From the NCBI GenBank assembly GCA_937995865.1, contig CALKJA010000152.1:1-37584 (forward strand): a stretch of DNA of 37,584 nt, read 5' to 3'. The stretch is from an uncultured Paracoccaceae bacterium (GTDB taxonomy: Bacteria; Pseudomonadota; Alphaproteobacteria; Rhodobacterales; Rhodobacteraceae). Of this stretch, positions 1 to 10,266 are shown one piece after another. Below the pieces are notes generated by a model. That model did no database searches. It saw only the letters and a list, made by a program, of their open reading frames with translations, and had not been told where the DNA came from. Each line of letters starts with the position of its first letter. The stretch's first letter is position 1. A program made the translations under genes and the position numbers.

Positions 1-641
1 GCAACAGCTTTGACCGCTTCTTGCCTATTGGTGGTTGCGTAGCAAATATCTTCTTTGTGCGGGCCAACAATTGCAGGGAATCGCGTGTAAAGCGCCGCAA
101 CGATCTCTGAAGTATCATCAACCGAAAGTGTTGTTTGCGTCACGAATGCCAGCTTGTCGGGATCGCGGACTTCAACAGTCGCCACATCTTCCACGGTTTC
201 AACCAAAAGCACTTCACCTGACGGCAATTGGCCCATTGTGCCGACAGTCTCGGGGTGGCCGGCATGGCCGATCATGATCATCTGCAGCCCGCTACTGTGG
301 TGCCTTTCGGCCTCGATATGGACTTTGGATACAAGTGGGCAGGTTGCATCCACAAACACCATCTCTCGGGCCTGCGCTGCGGCAGGAACGGATTTCGGAA
401 CGCCATGCGCTGAGAAAATTACGGGCCTGTCGTCCGGGCATTCATCCAATTCTTTGACAAATACCGCTCCTTGCGACCGAAGGCTGTCGACCACGTATTT
501 GTTATGCACGATTTCATGGCGCACATACACAGGGGCGCCCCATTTCTGCAGCGCCATCTCGACGATCTTGATGGCACGGTCCACGCCAGCGCAGAACCCG
601 CGTGGTGCCGCAAGATACAAGGTGAGGGGCGGTTTGCTCAT
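1..641 (-). CDS. ispH: 4-hydroxy-3-methylbut-2-enyl diphosphate reductase (IspH), C-terminus runs off the left edge
   Basis: Reverse-strand translation starts [67 protein letters not shown]..., with the characteristic GFCAGV and HNKYVV motifs; no stop before position 1, so partial. Confidence 0.95.
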   Translation of the reverse strand, partial: MSKPPLTLYLAAPRGFCAGVDRAIKIVEMALQKWGAPVYVRHEIVHNKYVVDSLRSQGAVFVKELDECPDDRPVIFSAHGVPKSVPAAAQAREMVFVDATCPLVSKVHIEAERHHSSGLQMIMIGHAGHPETVGTMGQLPSGEVLLVETVEDVATVEVRDPDKLAFVTQTTLSVDDTSEIVAALYTRFPAIVGPHKEDICYATTNRQEAVKAV

Positions 642-719
642 CGGATCAGCCTTTGACGTTTCTGCGCATCATGCATATCTCATTGTTCCATAAATACTCC
701 CGCTGGAGGCATTGCAACA

Positions 720-1262
720 GTGCCTCTCAAGCAACGGCTGCACATATTGGCCGTAGAAATGGCAACCTATCACGTTCGGCAACGGGGGCGTGGCAACTCC
801 TTATCTGATTACTGGCCGCTGTTTGCGTTGGTCGGCGTGTCCGCAGGCGCAGGTGCTACGCTGAGTTTGCAAGGCATGCAGTGGATGCCCGCTTTCATGG
901 GGGTGTTCTAGTGTGTTTTTGCGCTGCTCGAGATATTTTATCTCAAAGGATTCCGCCGGGGATTCAAAATGTATGATCTGCTGGCGCGCCGGGTGCCGGG
1001 GTATGCGTTTATGTACCCTTTTATTGAGCTGGCACTTGGGCTCGCGTTTCTCGGAGGGGTCACACCAGCCTTCACGCAGTGGGCAACGGTGATTGTGTTT
1101 GGGTTTGGCACGCTGGGTGTGCTTTCAGCTTTGCGTCGCGGTCTTAATGTCGATTGCCCGTGTATGGGTTCGATTTTGTCGGTCCCGTTGAGCACGGTTA
1201 CCCTGACCGAGGATCTTTCGATGGTCGCGATGGCTGGATTTATGCTGATGAACGCAACTTAA
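720..1262 (+). pseudogene. MauE/DoxX-like redox-associated membrane protein, reading frame interrupted by one in-frame TAG at 909-911
   Basis: ORFs 720..911 and 969..1262 are in the same frame; reading through TAG gives ...DYWPLFALVGVSAGAGATLSLQGMQWMPAFMGVF*CVFALLEIFYLKGFRRGFKMYDLLARRVPGYAFMYPFIELALGLAFLGG..., a continuous multi-TM protein with a DCPCMG cysteine motif. Confidence 0.7.
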
Positions 1263-1292
1263 ATAGGCACGTCTTGCACAAGCAGGAAATTT

Positions 1293-1325
1293 CTATCGGA
1301 GCCCCATAGAAAGGGGCTCCGATAG
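1293..1325. terminator. Perfect 13-bp inverted repeat, likely bidirectional terminator
   Basis: CTATCGGAGCCCC-atagaaa-GGGGCTCCGATAG between two convergent genes. Confidence 0.7.
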
Positions 1326-1327
1326 CG

Positions 1328-1909
1328 TTATTCTTCTGAAGACACGTATTCGCGATCGCGAACCATATCTTCCCTTGGCTCGCGGGGCGGGCGCCCGACT
1401 ACGTCCTTCAGCTCTTCCAACTCGATGAAGTTGTCAGCTTGGCGGCGCAATTCGTCTGCGATCATCGGTGGTTGGCTACGGATCGTCGAAACGACAGAAA
1501 CTCGTACCCCTTTGCGTTGAAGCGATTCGACCAGCGGACGAAAATCGCCATCCCCTGAGAACAGCACGATGTGATCCACGAAAGGCGCAAGTTCCATCGC
1601 ATCGACGCAAAGTTCGATGTCCATGTTGCCTTTCACCTTCCGGCGACCTTGACTGTCCGTGTATTCTTTGGCCGGTTTAGTCACCATCGTGAACCCATTA
1701 TAGTTCAGCCAGTCAACAAGGGGCCTAATCGGAGAATAGTCATCGTTTTCAAGGAGTGCGGTGTAGTAGAATGCGCGGAGCATCTTCCCGCGCCGCATGA
1801 ATTCCTGACGCAAAAGTTTGTAGTCGATATCAAACCCCAGCGCCTTCGCAGCCGCGTAGAGGTTCGACCCGTCAATGAACAGCGCTAGCCGTTCGTCTCT
1901 GTAAAACAT
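1328..1909 (-). CDS. NYN domain (LabA/DUF88-like) protein
   Basis: MFYRDERLALFIDGSNLYAAAKALGFDIDYK... and FSGDGDFRPLVE motifs; ATG at 1909 preceded by AAGGA; the longer ORF to 2011 is probably over-extended. Confidence 0.85.
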   Translation of the reverse strand: MFYRDERLALFIDGSNLYAAAKALGFDIDYKLLRQEFMRRGKMLRAFYYTALLENDDYSPIRPLVDWLNYNGFTMVTKPAKEYTDSQGRRKVKGNMDIELCVDAMELAPFVDHIVLFSGDGDFRPLVESLQRKGVRVSVVSTIRSQPPMIADELRRQADNFIELEELKDVVGRPPREPREDMVRDREYVSSEE

Positions 1910-2004
1910 AAAAATAAATCCTTCTTGTTGCGCCGTTGTGGATACTGCGGGTGAGTGGTTTGGTGCAGCACGGCGACGAGGCGTAGAAATAGGAAAAAAC
2001 TGTC

Positions 2005-2592
2005 GTGTCACAAGCCCTTAATATATGGCCGTTACGCCAAAGTTACATTGTTGCGCTCGGGGCTAATCTCCCGTCGCGCTTAGGAATGCCTAACGAAACA
2101 TTACATTGCGTTACACAATCTTTGCACGAGTATAACTGCAAATCACTTAAAGTGAGCAGATTTTTTTCATGCCCTGCGTTTCCAGCGGGGAATGGTCCGG
2201 ATTATGTTAATTCGGTCGCGGAAATTGAAGGCCCTGGTGATCCCGCTGAAATGCTGAGCGTTTTACATAGGATTGAAGCTGACATCGGAAGAACGCGCGA
2301 TGTGCGCTGGGGTCAGAGGGTGCTGGATCTTGATCTGATCGCGGCTGGCAACGTGATTTTGCCGGACACGAAAACGCATCAAAATTGGCGCGATCTGCCG
2401 CTTCATGATCAAATAGAGTCGACGCCCGACGAGCTGGTTCTACCGCACCCAAGACTTCAGGATCGCGCGTTTGTGCTGGTCCCCTTGGCTGAGATTGCTC
2501 CGGATTGGGTCCATCCTGCTCTGGGTTTTACGGTGCGTGAGATGTGTGATGCTTTGCCCGCGATGGCAAAGGCGGAAATGAAGCCGCTGTAA
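2005..2592 (+). CDS. folK: 2-amino-4-hydroxy-6-hydroxymethyldihydropteridine diphosphokinase
   Basis: VALGANLPS, DIGRTRDVRWGQRVLDLDLIAAG, LPHPRLQDRAFVLVPLAEIAP motifs; GTG start. Confidence 0.93.
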   Translation: MSQALNIWPLRQSYIVALGANLPSRLGMPNETLHCVTQSLHEYNCKSLKVSRFFSCPAFPAGNGPDYVNSVAEIEGPGDPAEMLSVLHRIEADIGRTRDVRWGQRVLDLDLIAAGNVILPDTKTHQNWRDLPLHDQIESTPDELVLPHPRLQDRAFVLVPLAEIAPDWVHPALGFTVREMCDALPAMAKAEMKPL

Positions 2593-2696
2593 GCGCCTAA
2601 ATCGCATGCGGGGTTACAGCGAATCCACTTGTATTCCCACCTTTTGAGGCCTATCTAGCGCGCTCATTCCCCTGATCAGGAAGTGGATACCCTCGA

Positions 2697-3050
2697 ATGG
2701 CCCGCGTTACAGTTGAAGATTGCGTCGATAAAGTTCCCAACCGGTTCGAACTTGTGATGCTTGCAGCGCATCGAGCGCGTGAAATCGCCAGCGGCGCGCC
2801 GATCACTGTTGATCGCGACAACGACAAGAACCCTGTTGTGAGCTTGCGTGAGATTGCTGATGAAACGCAAAGTGCAGCCGAGCTGCGCGAGCGCCTAATC
2901 GAAAGCAACCAAAGCCAGATCGAAGTTGATGAGCCTGAAGATGACAGCATGTCTCTGCTCATGGGCGCCGAGCAGGATAAACCTGCTGAAGACGATCTCA
3001 ACGATGAGAAGCTCTTGCGCGCGCTGATGGAAGCGCAAGGCCAGAAGTAA
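2697..3050 (+). CDS. rpoZ: RNA polymerase omega subunit
   Basis: [55 protein letters not shown]. Confidence 0.97.
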   Translation: MARVTVEDCVDKVPNRFELVMLAAHRAREIASGAPITVDRDNDKNPVVSLREIADETQSAAELRERLIESNQSQIEVDEPEDDSMSLLMGAEQDKPAEDDLNDEKLLRALMEAQGQK

Positions 3051-3060
3051 GGCCTGGCGT

Positions 3061-5232
3061 GTGGATGGGCGGGTCGATGCTGGTTTAGACGGCCCCGCGG
3101 ACCTTATTGCTTCGGTCCGCGCCTATAACCCAAACTCTGATTCTGATTTGATCGCGCGGGCCTATGCGTTCGGTCTTGAGATGCACGAAGGGCAGTTTCG
3201 CCGCTCTGGCGAACCCTATTTCACGCACCCCGTTGCTGTCGCCGGTATCTTAGCTGAGCAAAAGCTTGATGACGCGACGATTGTCACAGCGCTTTTGCAT
3301 GACACCGTAGAAGATACGCGTGCTTCGTATCAGGATGTCGCAGCCCAGTTTAGCCCCGATATTGCAGAGCTTGTTGATGGCGTGACAAAGCTCACGCAGC
3401 TGCAGCTGTCTTCGACAGAAACCAAACAGGCAGAGAATTTCCGAAAGCTCTTCATGGCGACGTCCAAGGACATCCGCGTGATCCTTGTGAAACTTGCGGA
3501 CCGGCTGCACAACATGCGCACGCTCAAAGCGATGGCGATTGAAAAACAGCAGCAAAAAGCGCGCGAGACGATGGATATTTTCGCGCCGTTGGCGGGCCGA
3601 ATGGGCATGCAATCCATTCGTGAGGAGCTGGAGGATCACGCGTTTCAAGTTTTGAATGCTGAAGGCCGCAATTCCATTATCCGCCGCTTTATCACGTTGC
3701 AGCGCGAAACTGGTGACGTGATGACCAAGATCATCGGTGACATTCGCCTTGAGATGCAAAAGGCCGGCGTCGAGGTTGAGGTGGAAGGGCGCGCGAAGAA
3801 GCCATACAGCATCTGGCGCAAGATGCAGACCAAACAGCTTAGCTTTTCGCGCCTGTCTGATATCTACGGGTTCCGAGTAATCGTTAAGGATGAGGCTGCG
3901 TGTTATCTTGCTTTGGGGGCGATCCACCAAAGATGGCGCGCCGTTCCTGGGCGGTTCAAGGATTACATCAGCCAGCCAAAGACCAACGGGTATCGATCGA
4001 TTCATACAACCGTTTCGGGCCGCAACGCGCGGCGCGTTGAGGTGCAAATCCGAACACGCCAAATGCACGAGGTCGCTGAAACCGGCGTCGCGGCGACGTG
4101 GTCGTACAAGGACGGCCAACTGGTTGAGAACCCGTTTGTTGTGGACCCTTTCAAATGGATGGCCCAGCTTTCCGAACGCTTCGCCGACGAGGGGGATCAC
4201 GAGGACTTCCTTGAAGCGGTGAAACTTGAGATGTATTCTGATCAGGTTTTCTGTTTCTCGCCAAAGGGCGACGTGATCAAACTACCCAAGGGCGCGACAC
4301 CTTTGGATTTTGCATACGCCGTTCATACGCGGATCGGGAATCAGACCGTCTCAGCCAAGGTTGACGGCATCCGGGTGCCGCTTTGGACTCGGCTCAAAAA
4401 TGGGCAATCTGTTGAGATTATCACTGCAGAAGGTCAAACTCCGCAGGTCACATGGATCGATATCGCGGCAACCGGCCGGGCCAAGGCGGCCATTCGCCGG
4501 TCTTTGCGGGAAGAGGATCGCGAGCGTTTCATCAAGCTTGGTACTGAACTCACGCGCACAAGCTTTGAAGCGGTAGAAAAGCGCGCCACTCCCAGTGCTC
4601 TTGCTCTAGCGGCCAAAGCGTTGGGTCTCGCGGACGCGGATGAGCTGTTGGCCCGTGTAGGCGCGTCGGAGCTAGCTTCTCGTGATGCGGTGCGCGCTGT
4701 CTACCCAGATCTCGCCCCCCAGCCAGAGCGCGAGCTTGCACCAAACCTTACGGTTATTGGGCTTGAGCCGGATCAATCCTTCCACCGTGCACCCTGTTGT
4801 CAGCCAGTGCCCGGCGAACGCATTGTGGGGATTACGTTTCGGGGAAGGGGGGTGGTTGTACACACGATCGACTGCCCCAATATGGAAACCTATGAAGATC
4901 AGCTTGACCGCTGGGTAGATTTACGTTGGCAAGAAGGGCGTCACCCTCTTAGCAATACAGTCAGTGTCGATTTGACGATTTCGAATGATGCGGGTGTGCT
5001 TGGCCGTATCTGCACGGTAATTGGCGAACAGTCTGCAAACATCTCGGACCTAACGTTTGTGGACAAGAAGCCAGATTTCTATCGCCTCTTAGTCGATATT
5101 GACCTACGTGACCTTGAGCACCTGCATGCGGTCATGACTGTTCTCAAAGCTGATAGCAACGTGGCAGAGGTTCGGAGACACCGCGACCCAAGCCGGTTGT
5201 TTGCAGGCACGGATGCAGCGGAGCAAACATAG
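3061..5232 (+). CDS. rsh: Bifunctional (p)ppGpp synthetase/hydrolase, RelA/SpoT family
   Basis: HD domain (HDTVEDT), synthetase (YGFRVIV, GYRSIHTT), TGS and C-terminal ACT regions; follows rpoZ. Confidence 0.95.
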   Translation: MDGRVDAGLDGPADLIASVRAYNPNSDSDLIARAYAFGLEMHEGQFRRSGEPYFTHPVAVAGILAEQKLDDATIVTALLHDTVEDTRASYQDVAAQFSPDIAELVDGVTKLTQLQLSSTETKQAENFRKLFMATSKDIRVILVKLADRLHNMRTLKAMAIEKQQQKARETMDIFAPLAGRMGMQSIREELEDHAFQVLNAEGRNSIIRRFITLQRETGDVMTKIIGDIRLEMQKAGVEVEVEGRAKKPYSIWRKMQTKQLSFSRLSDIYGFRVIVKDEAACYLALGAIHQRWRAVPGRFKDYISQPKTNGYRSIHTTVSGRNARRVEVQIRTRQMHEVAETGVAATWSYKDGQLVENPFVVDPFKWMAQLSERFADEGDHEDFLEAVKLEMYSDQVFCFSPKGDVIKLPKGATPLDFAYAVHTRIGNQTVSAKVDGIRVPLWTRLKNGQSVEIITAEGQTPQVTWIDIAATGRAKAAIRRSLREEDRERFIKLGTELTRTSFEAVEKRATPSALALAAKALGLADADELLARVGASELASRDAVRAVYPDLAPQPERELAPNLTVIGLEPDQSFHRAPCCQPVPGERIVGITFRGRGVVVHTIDCPNMETYEDQLDRWVDLRWQEGRHPLSNTVSVDLTISNDAGVLGRICTVIGEQSANISDLTFVDKKPDFYRLLVDIDLRDLEHLHAVMTVLKADSNVAEVRRHRDPSRLFAGTDAAEQT

Positions 5233-5249
5233 CGCAGAGGGGGCCCGGG

Positions 5250-6017
5250 GTGGTCTTTAAAAGACGAGACAGACCCAGCTTTGCCCGCCGTTTGTGGGAA
5301 CTCATCTACCCACGAGGTGGATGGAAGCGTGCGTTTGAGTATGTGAAGCTGCGCTTGCGCCGTTTGCCAGACCCGCCTGAGCGCATCGCACGCGGGATTT
5401 GGGCGGGCGTCTTTGCGGCATTCACCCCGTTCTATGGCATCCATTTTGTTATCGCTGGTGGGCTTGCTTTGCTCATGCGGGGCAATGTTATCGCGGCCCT
5501 TTTGGGCACCTTCTTTGGCAACCCTCTGACCTATGTACCCATTGGCGTGGCGGCCCTTCAAACCGGTTACTTTTTGCTTGGCATTCGCCCGCGCGAGGAT
5601 ATCGAGCGGTCCCTTGGCGGGCACTTCATCGATGCGTCCCGCGATCTTTGGCATAATTTCAAAGCGATGTTCACGCCCGATATCGCCCGTTGGCATGGGC
5701 TAGAGCGCTTTTGGGATGATGTGTTCTTTCCCTATATGATTGGCGGGCTCATCCCCGGCATCATTTGTGCGTCCGTTTGCTATTGGCTATCTGCCCCGGT
5801 GATCAGGGCCTATCAGAACCGGCGCAAAGGGCGGATCAAAGAGAAGCTTGTTGAGATCCGAGAAAAAGCGCTACGTCAGGCGGCAGAGGAACAAGCTGCA
5901 AGTCAAGCCGTTGGAAAGGCCGCGACAGCCAAAAGCGTTGCTAAGGTTGCAGCGGCCAAGACTGCCGCGAAAGTCGCCGAAACGCTGACGCAGCGCGATA
6001 AGAAGGAAGAGATATGA
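5250..6017 (+). CDS. DUF2062 domain-containing membrane protein
   Basis: IARGIWAGVFAAFTPFYGIHFVIAGGLALLMRGNVIAALLGTFFGNPLTY is typical of DUF2062; Ala/Lys-rich C-terminal tail. Confidence 0.85.
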   Translation: MVFKRRDRPSFARRLWELIYPRGGWKRAFEYVKLRLRRLPDPPERIARGIWAGVFAAFTPFYGIHFVIAGGLALLMRGNVIAALLGTFFGNPLTYVPIGVAALQTGYFLLGIRPREDIERSLGGHFIDASRDLWHNFKAMFTPDIARWHGLERFWDDVFFPYMIGGLIPGIICASVCYWLSAPVIRAYQNRRKGRIKEKLVEIREKALRQAAEEQAASQAVGKAATAKSVAKVAAAKTAAKVAETLTQRDKKEEI

Positions 6018-6766
6018 TGAACGACATGCCGTTTCAGAGGCTTGGCGTGAATATCGATCACGTGGCGACCGTGCGCAACGCACGGGGTGGTGCCTACCCT
6101 GATCCTTTGCGCGCCGCCAAATTGGCCGAGGAAGCTGGCGCAGATGGCATCACAGCGCATCTGCGTGAAGACCGGCGTCATATCTCGGATGCGGATATCG
6201 ATGGGTTGATGGATGTTTTGAGCGTTCCTTTGAATTTTGAAATGGCCGCCACCGAAGAGATGCAAAAGATCGCTCTGCACCACAAACCGCATGCAGTTTG
6301 TCTGGTGCCCGAAAAGCGCGAGGAGCGGACAACCGAAGGGGGGCTGGAAGTCGCCCGCGAGGAAAACCGGCTGGCCCATTACATCGCCCCACTGCGCGAG
6401 GCCGGGTGCCGCGTTTCGATCTTTATTGCGGCTGATATGCGCCAAATCGAGGCGGCCCATCGGATCGGGGCAGAAGTGATTGAGCTACATACCGGCGCGT
6501 ATTGCGAAGCAATTGCTGAAGGTGATCACGTAACCCGAGACCGAGAGTTGGCCGCCCTCACGGACATGGCTGCCTATGCAGATGGGCTGGGTCTTGAGGT
6601 TCATGCGGGGCACGGCCTAACATATGAGAGCGTATCGCCCATCGCGGCGTTGCCGCAGGTGAAAGAACTGAACATTGGTCATTTCCTGATTGGGGAGTCC
6701 ATTTTTCTGGGCCTTCAACCCGCCATTCGCGAAATGCGACGTCTGATGGATGAGGCCCGCTCATGA
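6014..6766 (+). CDS. pdxJ: Pyridoxine 5'-phosphate synthase
   Basis: RLGVNIDHVATVRNARGG, GADGITAHLREDRRHI, HAGHGLTYESV. Confidence 0.97.
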   Translation: MMNDMPFQRLGVNIDHVATVRNARGGAYPDPLRAAKLAEEAGADGITAHLREDRRHISDADIDGLMDVLSVPLNFEMAATEEMQKIALHHKPHAVCLVPEKREERTTEGGLEVAREENRLAHYIAPLREAGCRVSIFIAADMRQIEAAHRIGAEVIELHTGAYCEAIAEGDHVTRDRELAALTDMAAYADGLGLEVHAGHGLTYESVSPIAALPQVKELNIGHFLIGESIFLGLQPAIREMRRLMDEARS

Positions 6767-7086
6767 TCTCTCACGTTGTTGCCCTTAAACTTGCGCCTGA
6801 TGCGGCGCGTGCTGAGCTTGATGCCGTTATGGACGGGCTGGGTGATTTGGTCAGTGAATTGAATGGTGTCTTGCTCTTTCATCACGGCGCGGAGATTGCG
6901 GCAGAGCCGCTTGCGCGCGGGCATGACTATGGACTGGTTTTGCAATTTGTTGATCGTGCCGCGTTGGATGAATATGCGGCAGACTCAACACACAAAGCCC
7001 TTGGCGCGCGGTTGGTTGCTTTGTGCGCGGGCGGCATAGATGGGCTGACCGTTTTTGATTTTGAAACACAGGAGCGAGACGCATGA
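6763..7086 (+). CDS. Dabb family (stress-responsive A/B barrel) protein
   Basis: MISHVVALKL...GHDYGLVLQFVDRAALDEYAADSTHKAL pattern. Confidence 0.8.
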   Translation: MISHVVALKLAPDAARAELDAVMDGLGDLVSELNGVLLFHHGAEIAAEPLARGHDYGLVLQFVDRAALDEYAADSTHKALGARLVALCAGGIDGLTVFDFETQERDA

Positions 7087-7511
7087 GCCCTGAAGAAGAA
7101 AGTGTGTCCCTTACCCGTTATGCGCTTTGGTTTGCGGGCACATCGCTGATTGTCGTTGCAATCGTAATCGGGGTGCAAGTGGGATTCGGTATCCGGCTTG
7201 GATCTGCCTTTGTTCCAATCTTGCCTGCGATGGTTGCCGCAATGGTTGAGGGTAGCCGCTATGCCAAATCCACCCGTACCCCTCTCAAAAGCCCTTGGAT
7301 GGATGCGCTTCGGTTGTCAGCGATCGCCTTGGCGATAAATTTTTTTCTTGTCGCGGCAACGCTGGCAGCAGCGCCAATGGCCGCTGTTGGGATCAGTGGA
7401 ATCGCGATTCTCATGGCCGTCTATTTCGTGTTCTGGTTCATCACCAACCGTGTCTTCCTAGCGATGGGCGCACGCAATGAATGGGCCGCACAAGATCGCA
7501 AAAAGGGTTAA
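7083..7511 (+). CDS. ABZJ_00895-like small integral membrane protein
   Basis: 142 aa with about four hydrophobic segments; ATGA overlap with upstream gene. Confidence 0.65.
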   Translation: MSPEEESVSLTRYALWFAGTSLIVVAIVIGVQVGFGIRLGSAFVPILPAMVAAMVEGSRYAKSTRTPLKSPWMDALRLSAIALAINFFLVAATLAAAPMAAVGISGIAILMAVYFVFWFITNRVFLAMGARNEWAAQDRKKG

Positions 7512-7567
7512 CCTCTCAAAGGGTCACGGGGTGTGACCTTTGCGTTGTTTCAGGTTTATTTGCAGCC

Positions 7568-8035
7568 ATGATTTTAGGTATCGGAACTGACCTTGCGAAT
7601 ATTGATCGCATCCAAGGCACGCTAGATCGCTTTGGCGATCGTTTTCGCAACCGCGTGTTTACACCAACAGAGCAGCGCAAAGCAGAGCGGCGCAAGGATG
7701 TTGCAGGCACCTATGCAAAGCGTTGGGCGGCTAAAGAAGCCTGTTCAAAGGCGCTCGGCACCGGGCTTCGCATGGGGATCGCTTGGAAGGACATGGCGGT
7801 GAGCAACCTGCAAACGGGGCAACCGGTTATGGCGGTAACAGGGTGGGCTGCGGAACGTCTTCGCGAGCTTACGCCAGACGGCCACGAGGCTATCATCCAT
7901 GTGACTTTGACAGATGACCATCCTTGGGCGCAGGCTTTTGTCGTGATCGAAGCGCGACCCCTGAGCGCGGCAGTGCGCGCAACTGGCGGATCCCCCGCTG
8001 CAGTGCTTGACTTACCCCCCCGCACACCACAGTAA
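7568..8035 (+). CDS. acpS: Holo-[acyl-carrier-protein] synthase
   Basis: [64 protein letters not shown]. Confidence 0.96.
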   Translation: MILGIGTDLANIDRIQGTLDRFGDRFRNRVFTPTEQRKAERRKDVAGTYAKRWAAKEACSKALGTGLRMGIAWKDMAVSNLQTGQPVMAVTGWAAERLRELTPDGHEAIIHVTLTDDHPWAQAFVVIEARPLSAAVRATGGSPAAVLDLPPRTPQ

Positions 8036-8062
8036 CCGCGCGACACCTTCAGGAGCCGAGAC

Positions 8063-8902
8063 ATGGCCGATACCGACGAAAAGTCGCAAAATCCGATCAT
8101 CGAAACGATCAAGACAATTGTCTATGCGTTGCTCATTGCTGGCGTGTTTCGCACATTGTTCTTTCAGCCGTTTTGGATCCCGTCAGGGTCAATGAAAGAC
8201 ACGCTTTTGATTGGTGACTTCTTGTTCGTGAACAAGATGGCCTATGGCTATTCCTACGCGTCGTGCCCGACGATCTTGATCCCGCAATTGGGTGTGGACG
8301 TCGATGCAGAGGATTTCTGTGGCGTTTTCAAAGGGTCTGATAGCCGCTTATTCGGCGGCGAACCCGAACGCGGCGATGTGGTGGTGTTCCGCCACCCTGT
8401 TACGGGCCGCGATTTCATCAAACGATTAATCGGGCTACCTGGCGATACAGTTCAGGTGCGTGAGGGATTCCTATATCTGAATGGCGAACAGGTCGAACGC
8501 ATGGAGGCCGAGGCCTTTGTTGAGACCTATGCAGAGCAAGGCCCGCAGCGGCAATATCCTGTCTGTTCAAATGGGGCAGTTGGGATCGGCGCAGAATGCG
8601 TGAAGGAAGCAGCTGTTGAGACTCTCTCAAATGGCGTGTCCTATCGCGTGCTCAATATTGGAACGAGGGCGGCAGATAACACTCCCGTTTATACGGTAAG
8701 ACCCGGCCATTTTTTCTTTATGGGTGACAACCGTGATAATTCCACCGACAGCCGCTTTGCGCAGGCCGTGGGCGGTGTTGGGCAAGTCCCGCTTGAGGAT
8801 ATAGTGGGCCGCGCGGACCGGATTGTGTTTTCATCGTCAGGGCGGTCAATCCTATGGTTCTGGACGTGGCGCTCGGACCGGTATTTTAAACGAATTGAGT
8901 GA
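8063..8902 (+). CDS. lepB: Signal peptidase I
   Basis: [54 protein letters not shown]. Confidence 0.97.
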   Translation: MADTDEKSQNPIIETIKTIVYALLIAGVFRTLFFQPFWIPSGSMKDTLLIGDFLFVNKMAYGYSYASCPTILIPQLGVDVDAEDFCGVFKGSDSRLFGGEPERGDVVVFRHPVTGRDFIKRLIGLPGDTVQVREGFLYLNGEQVERMEAEAFVETYAEQGPQRQYPVCSNGAVGIGAECVKEAAVETLSNGVSYRVLNIGTRAADNTPVYTVRPGHFFFMGDNRDNSTDSRFAQAVGGVGQVPLEDIVGRADRIVFSSSGRSILWFWTWRSDRYFKRIE

Positions 8903-8912
8903 CGGCGGCGCA

Positions 8913-9593
8913 ATGAAACTCTCAGGCGACGTAAAGGCATTTGCGGACCGGTTGGGCCATGACTTTGCCCGTCCTGAACTTTTGATCACCGCGTTGACAC
9001 ATGCCTCGCTGTCATCGGCATCGCGTTCCGACAACGAACGGCTTGAATTTTTGGGTGACCGGGTGCTGGGCCTTGTGATGGCTGATGCGCTTTTGGATGT
9101 CGACAAAGGCGCCAGTGAAGGCCAGCTTGCTCCGCGCTTTAACGCCCTGGTCCGCAAAGAAACCTGCGCAGACGTCGCGCGGGAGGTTGGGCTTGGGGAT
9201 GTTCTCAAGCTTGGGCGATCAGAAATGCTGACGGGCGGCCGCCGCAAAGACGCGCTTTTGGGGGATGGAATGGAGGCCGTCATTGCCGCCGTCTATCGCG
9301 ATGCCGGTTTGGATGCGGCCAAAGCGATGGTGCTGCGGCTATGGGGAAACCGAATTTCGCAAGTCAAAGATGATGCACGCGATGCTAAAACCGCACTTCA
9401 GGAATGGGCCCAAGCCCGCAAGATGCAGCCGCCACGTTATGTGGAAATCGCACGCAGCGGTCCCGATCACGCACCAATCTTTACCATTGAGGCACGCCTT
9501 AGCTCGGGTGAAACTGCCCAAGCGAGTGGGCCTAACAAGCGGCAAGCTGAACAGGCTTCAGCGAAGTCCCTTATGGGGCGTCTGGTGGGCTAA
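8913..9593 (+). CDS. rnc: Ribonuclease III
   Basis: [21 protein letters not shown]-terminal dsRBD; ATG at 8913. Confidence 0.96.
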   Translation: MKLSGDVKAFADRLGHDFARPELLITALTHASLSSASRSDNERLEFLGDRVLGLVMADALLDVDKGASEGQLAPRFNALVRKETCADVAREVGLGDVLKLGRSEMLTGGRRKDALLGDGMEAVIAAVYRDAGLDAAKAMVLRLWGNRISQVKDDARDAKTALQEWAQARKMQPPRYVEIARSGPDHAPIFTIEARLSSGETAQASGPNKRQAEQASAKSLMGRLVG

Positions 9594-9612
9594 CTACTCC
9601 ATAGCGCCTAGC

Positions 9613-10191
9613 TTAACCGTGCTTGGCTTCGTTGTAGCGGCCCCTTTGTTTTGCATCGGCCCGCCACATTTTCTTGCGCGCATCTGTGGTTTCCAAATGC
9701 TTGTATTTGCCACCTGAGAATTTCGGCCAATCTATCGCGAGTCCCAATTTGACAAGTTCCGCCGAAAGATCCCGACCGTCTGGTAGTGTGCATGTGGCGA
9801 CAATGCGGTCATAGCTTTCGTGCGCCTCTATTGTTGCGGTGATGATCTGACCTTTGCAAAGCGCGATCATCGCGCTTTTTGAGTTTCGTCCATATGGGTG
9901 GTTCATTTCCGGTGCGTCGATACCGGATAGCCTAATATGCGTTTTGTTGATCACAATTGTATCGCCGTCGATCACCCACGCCTTGCCGGTAATGACATCT
10001 TCGTCCGTACGCGTTTTGCGCGGCGGCGGTGTTGAAGGCTGGCGTGGTGCGCGGGTTTTGCGTGCGGCACTGCGGGGTTTGCTTTTGGTCTGGGGCTTGC
10101 TTGCTTTGCGTTTAGGTTTCAGCTGGAACACGATAAAGAGTGCGAGCGCTCCAATTATCAAAAGGGCTTCCATAGATCGTTCCTTTGGCAA
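9613..10191 (-). CDS. Thermonuclease (SNase-like) family protein with N-terminal membrane anchor
   Basis: GKAWVIDGDTIVINKTHIRLSGIDAPEMNHPYG...ESYDRIVATC; N-terminal hydrophobic LLIIGALALFIVFQL; start may be the internal Met at about 10173. Confidence 0.88.
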   Translation of the reverse strand: MPKERSMEALLIIGALALFIVFQLKPKRKASKPQTKSKPRSAARKTRAPRQPSTPPPRKTRTDEDVITGKAWVIDGDTIVINKTHIRLSGIDAPEMNHPYGRNSKSAMIALCKGQIITATIEAHESYDRIVATCTLPDGRDLSAELVKLGLAIDWPKFSGGKYKHLETTDARKKMWRADAKQRGRYNEAKHG

Positions 10192-10266
10192 TGCCGTGCA
10201 GTAGTTCTGGACCTTGCGCCTATGGTCAGTCTATTAGGCGGGTCTCCCATACCTGTGAGTATACCC

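Noticed and set aside
154-693. 179-aa forward ORF at the left edge
   Set aside because: Antisense to ispH, which is clearly coding on the - strand.
3250-4200. 316-aa reverse-strand ORF inside rsh
   Set aside because: Antisense to conserved rsh catalytic domains; no recognisable motifs.
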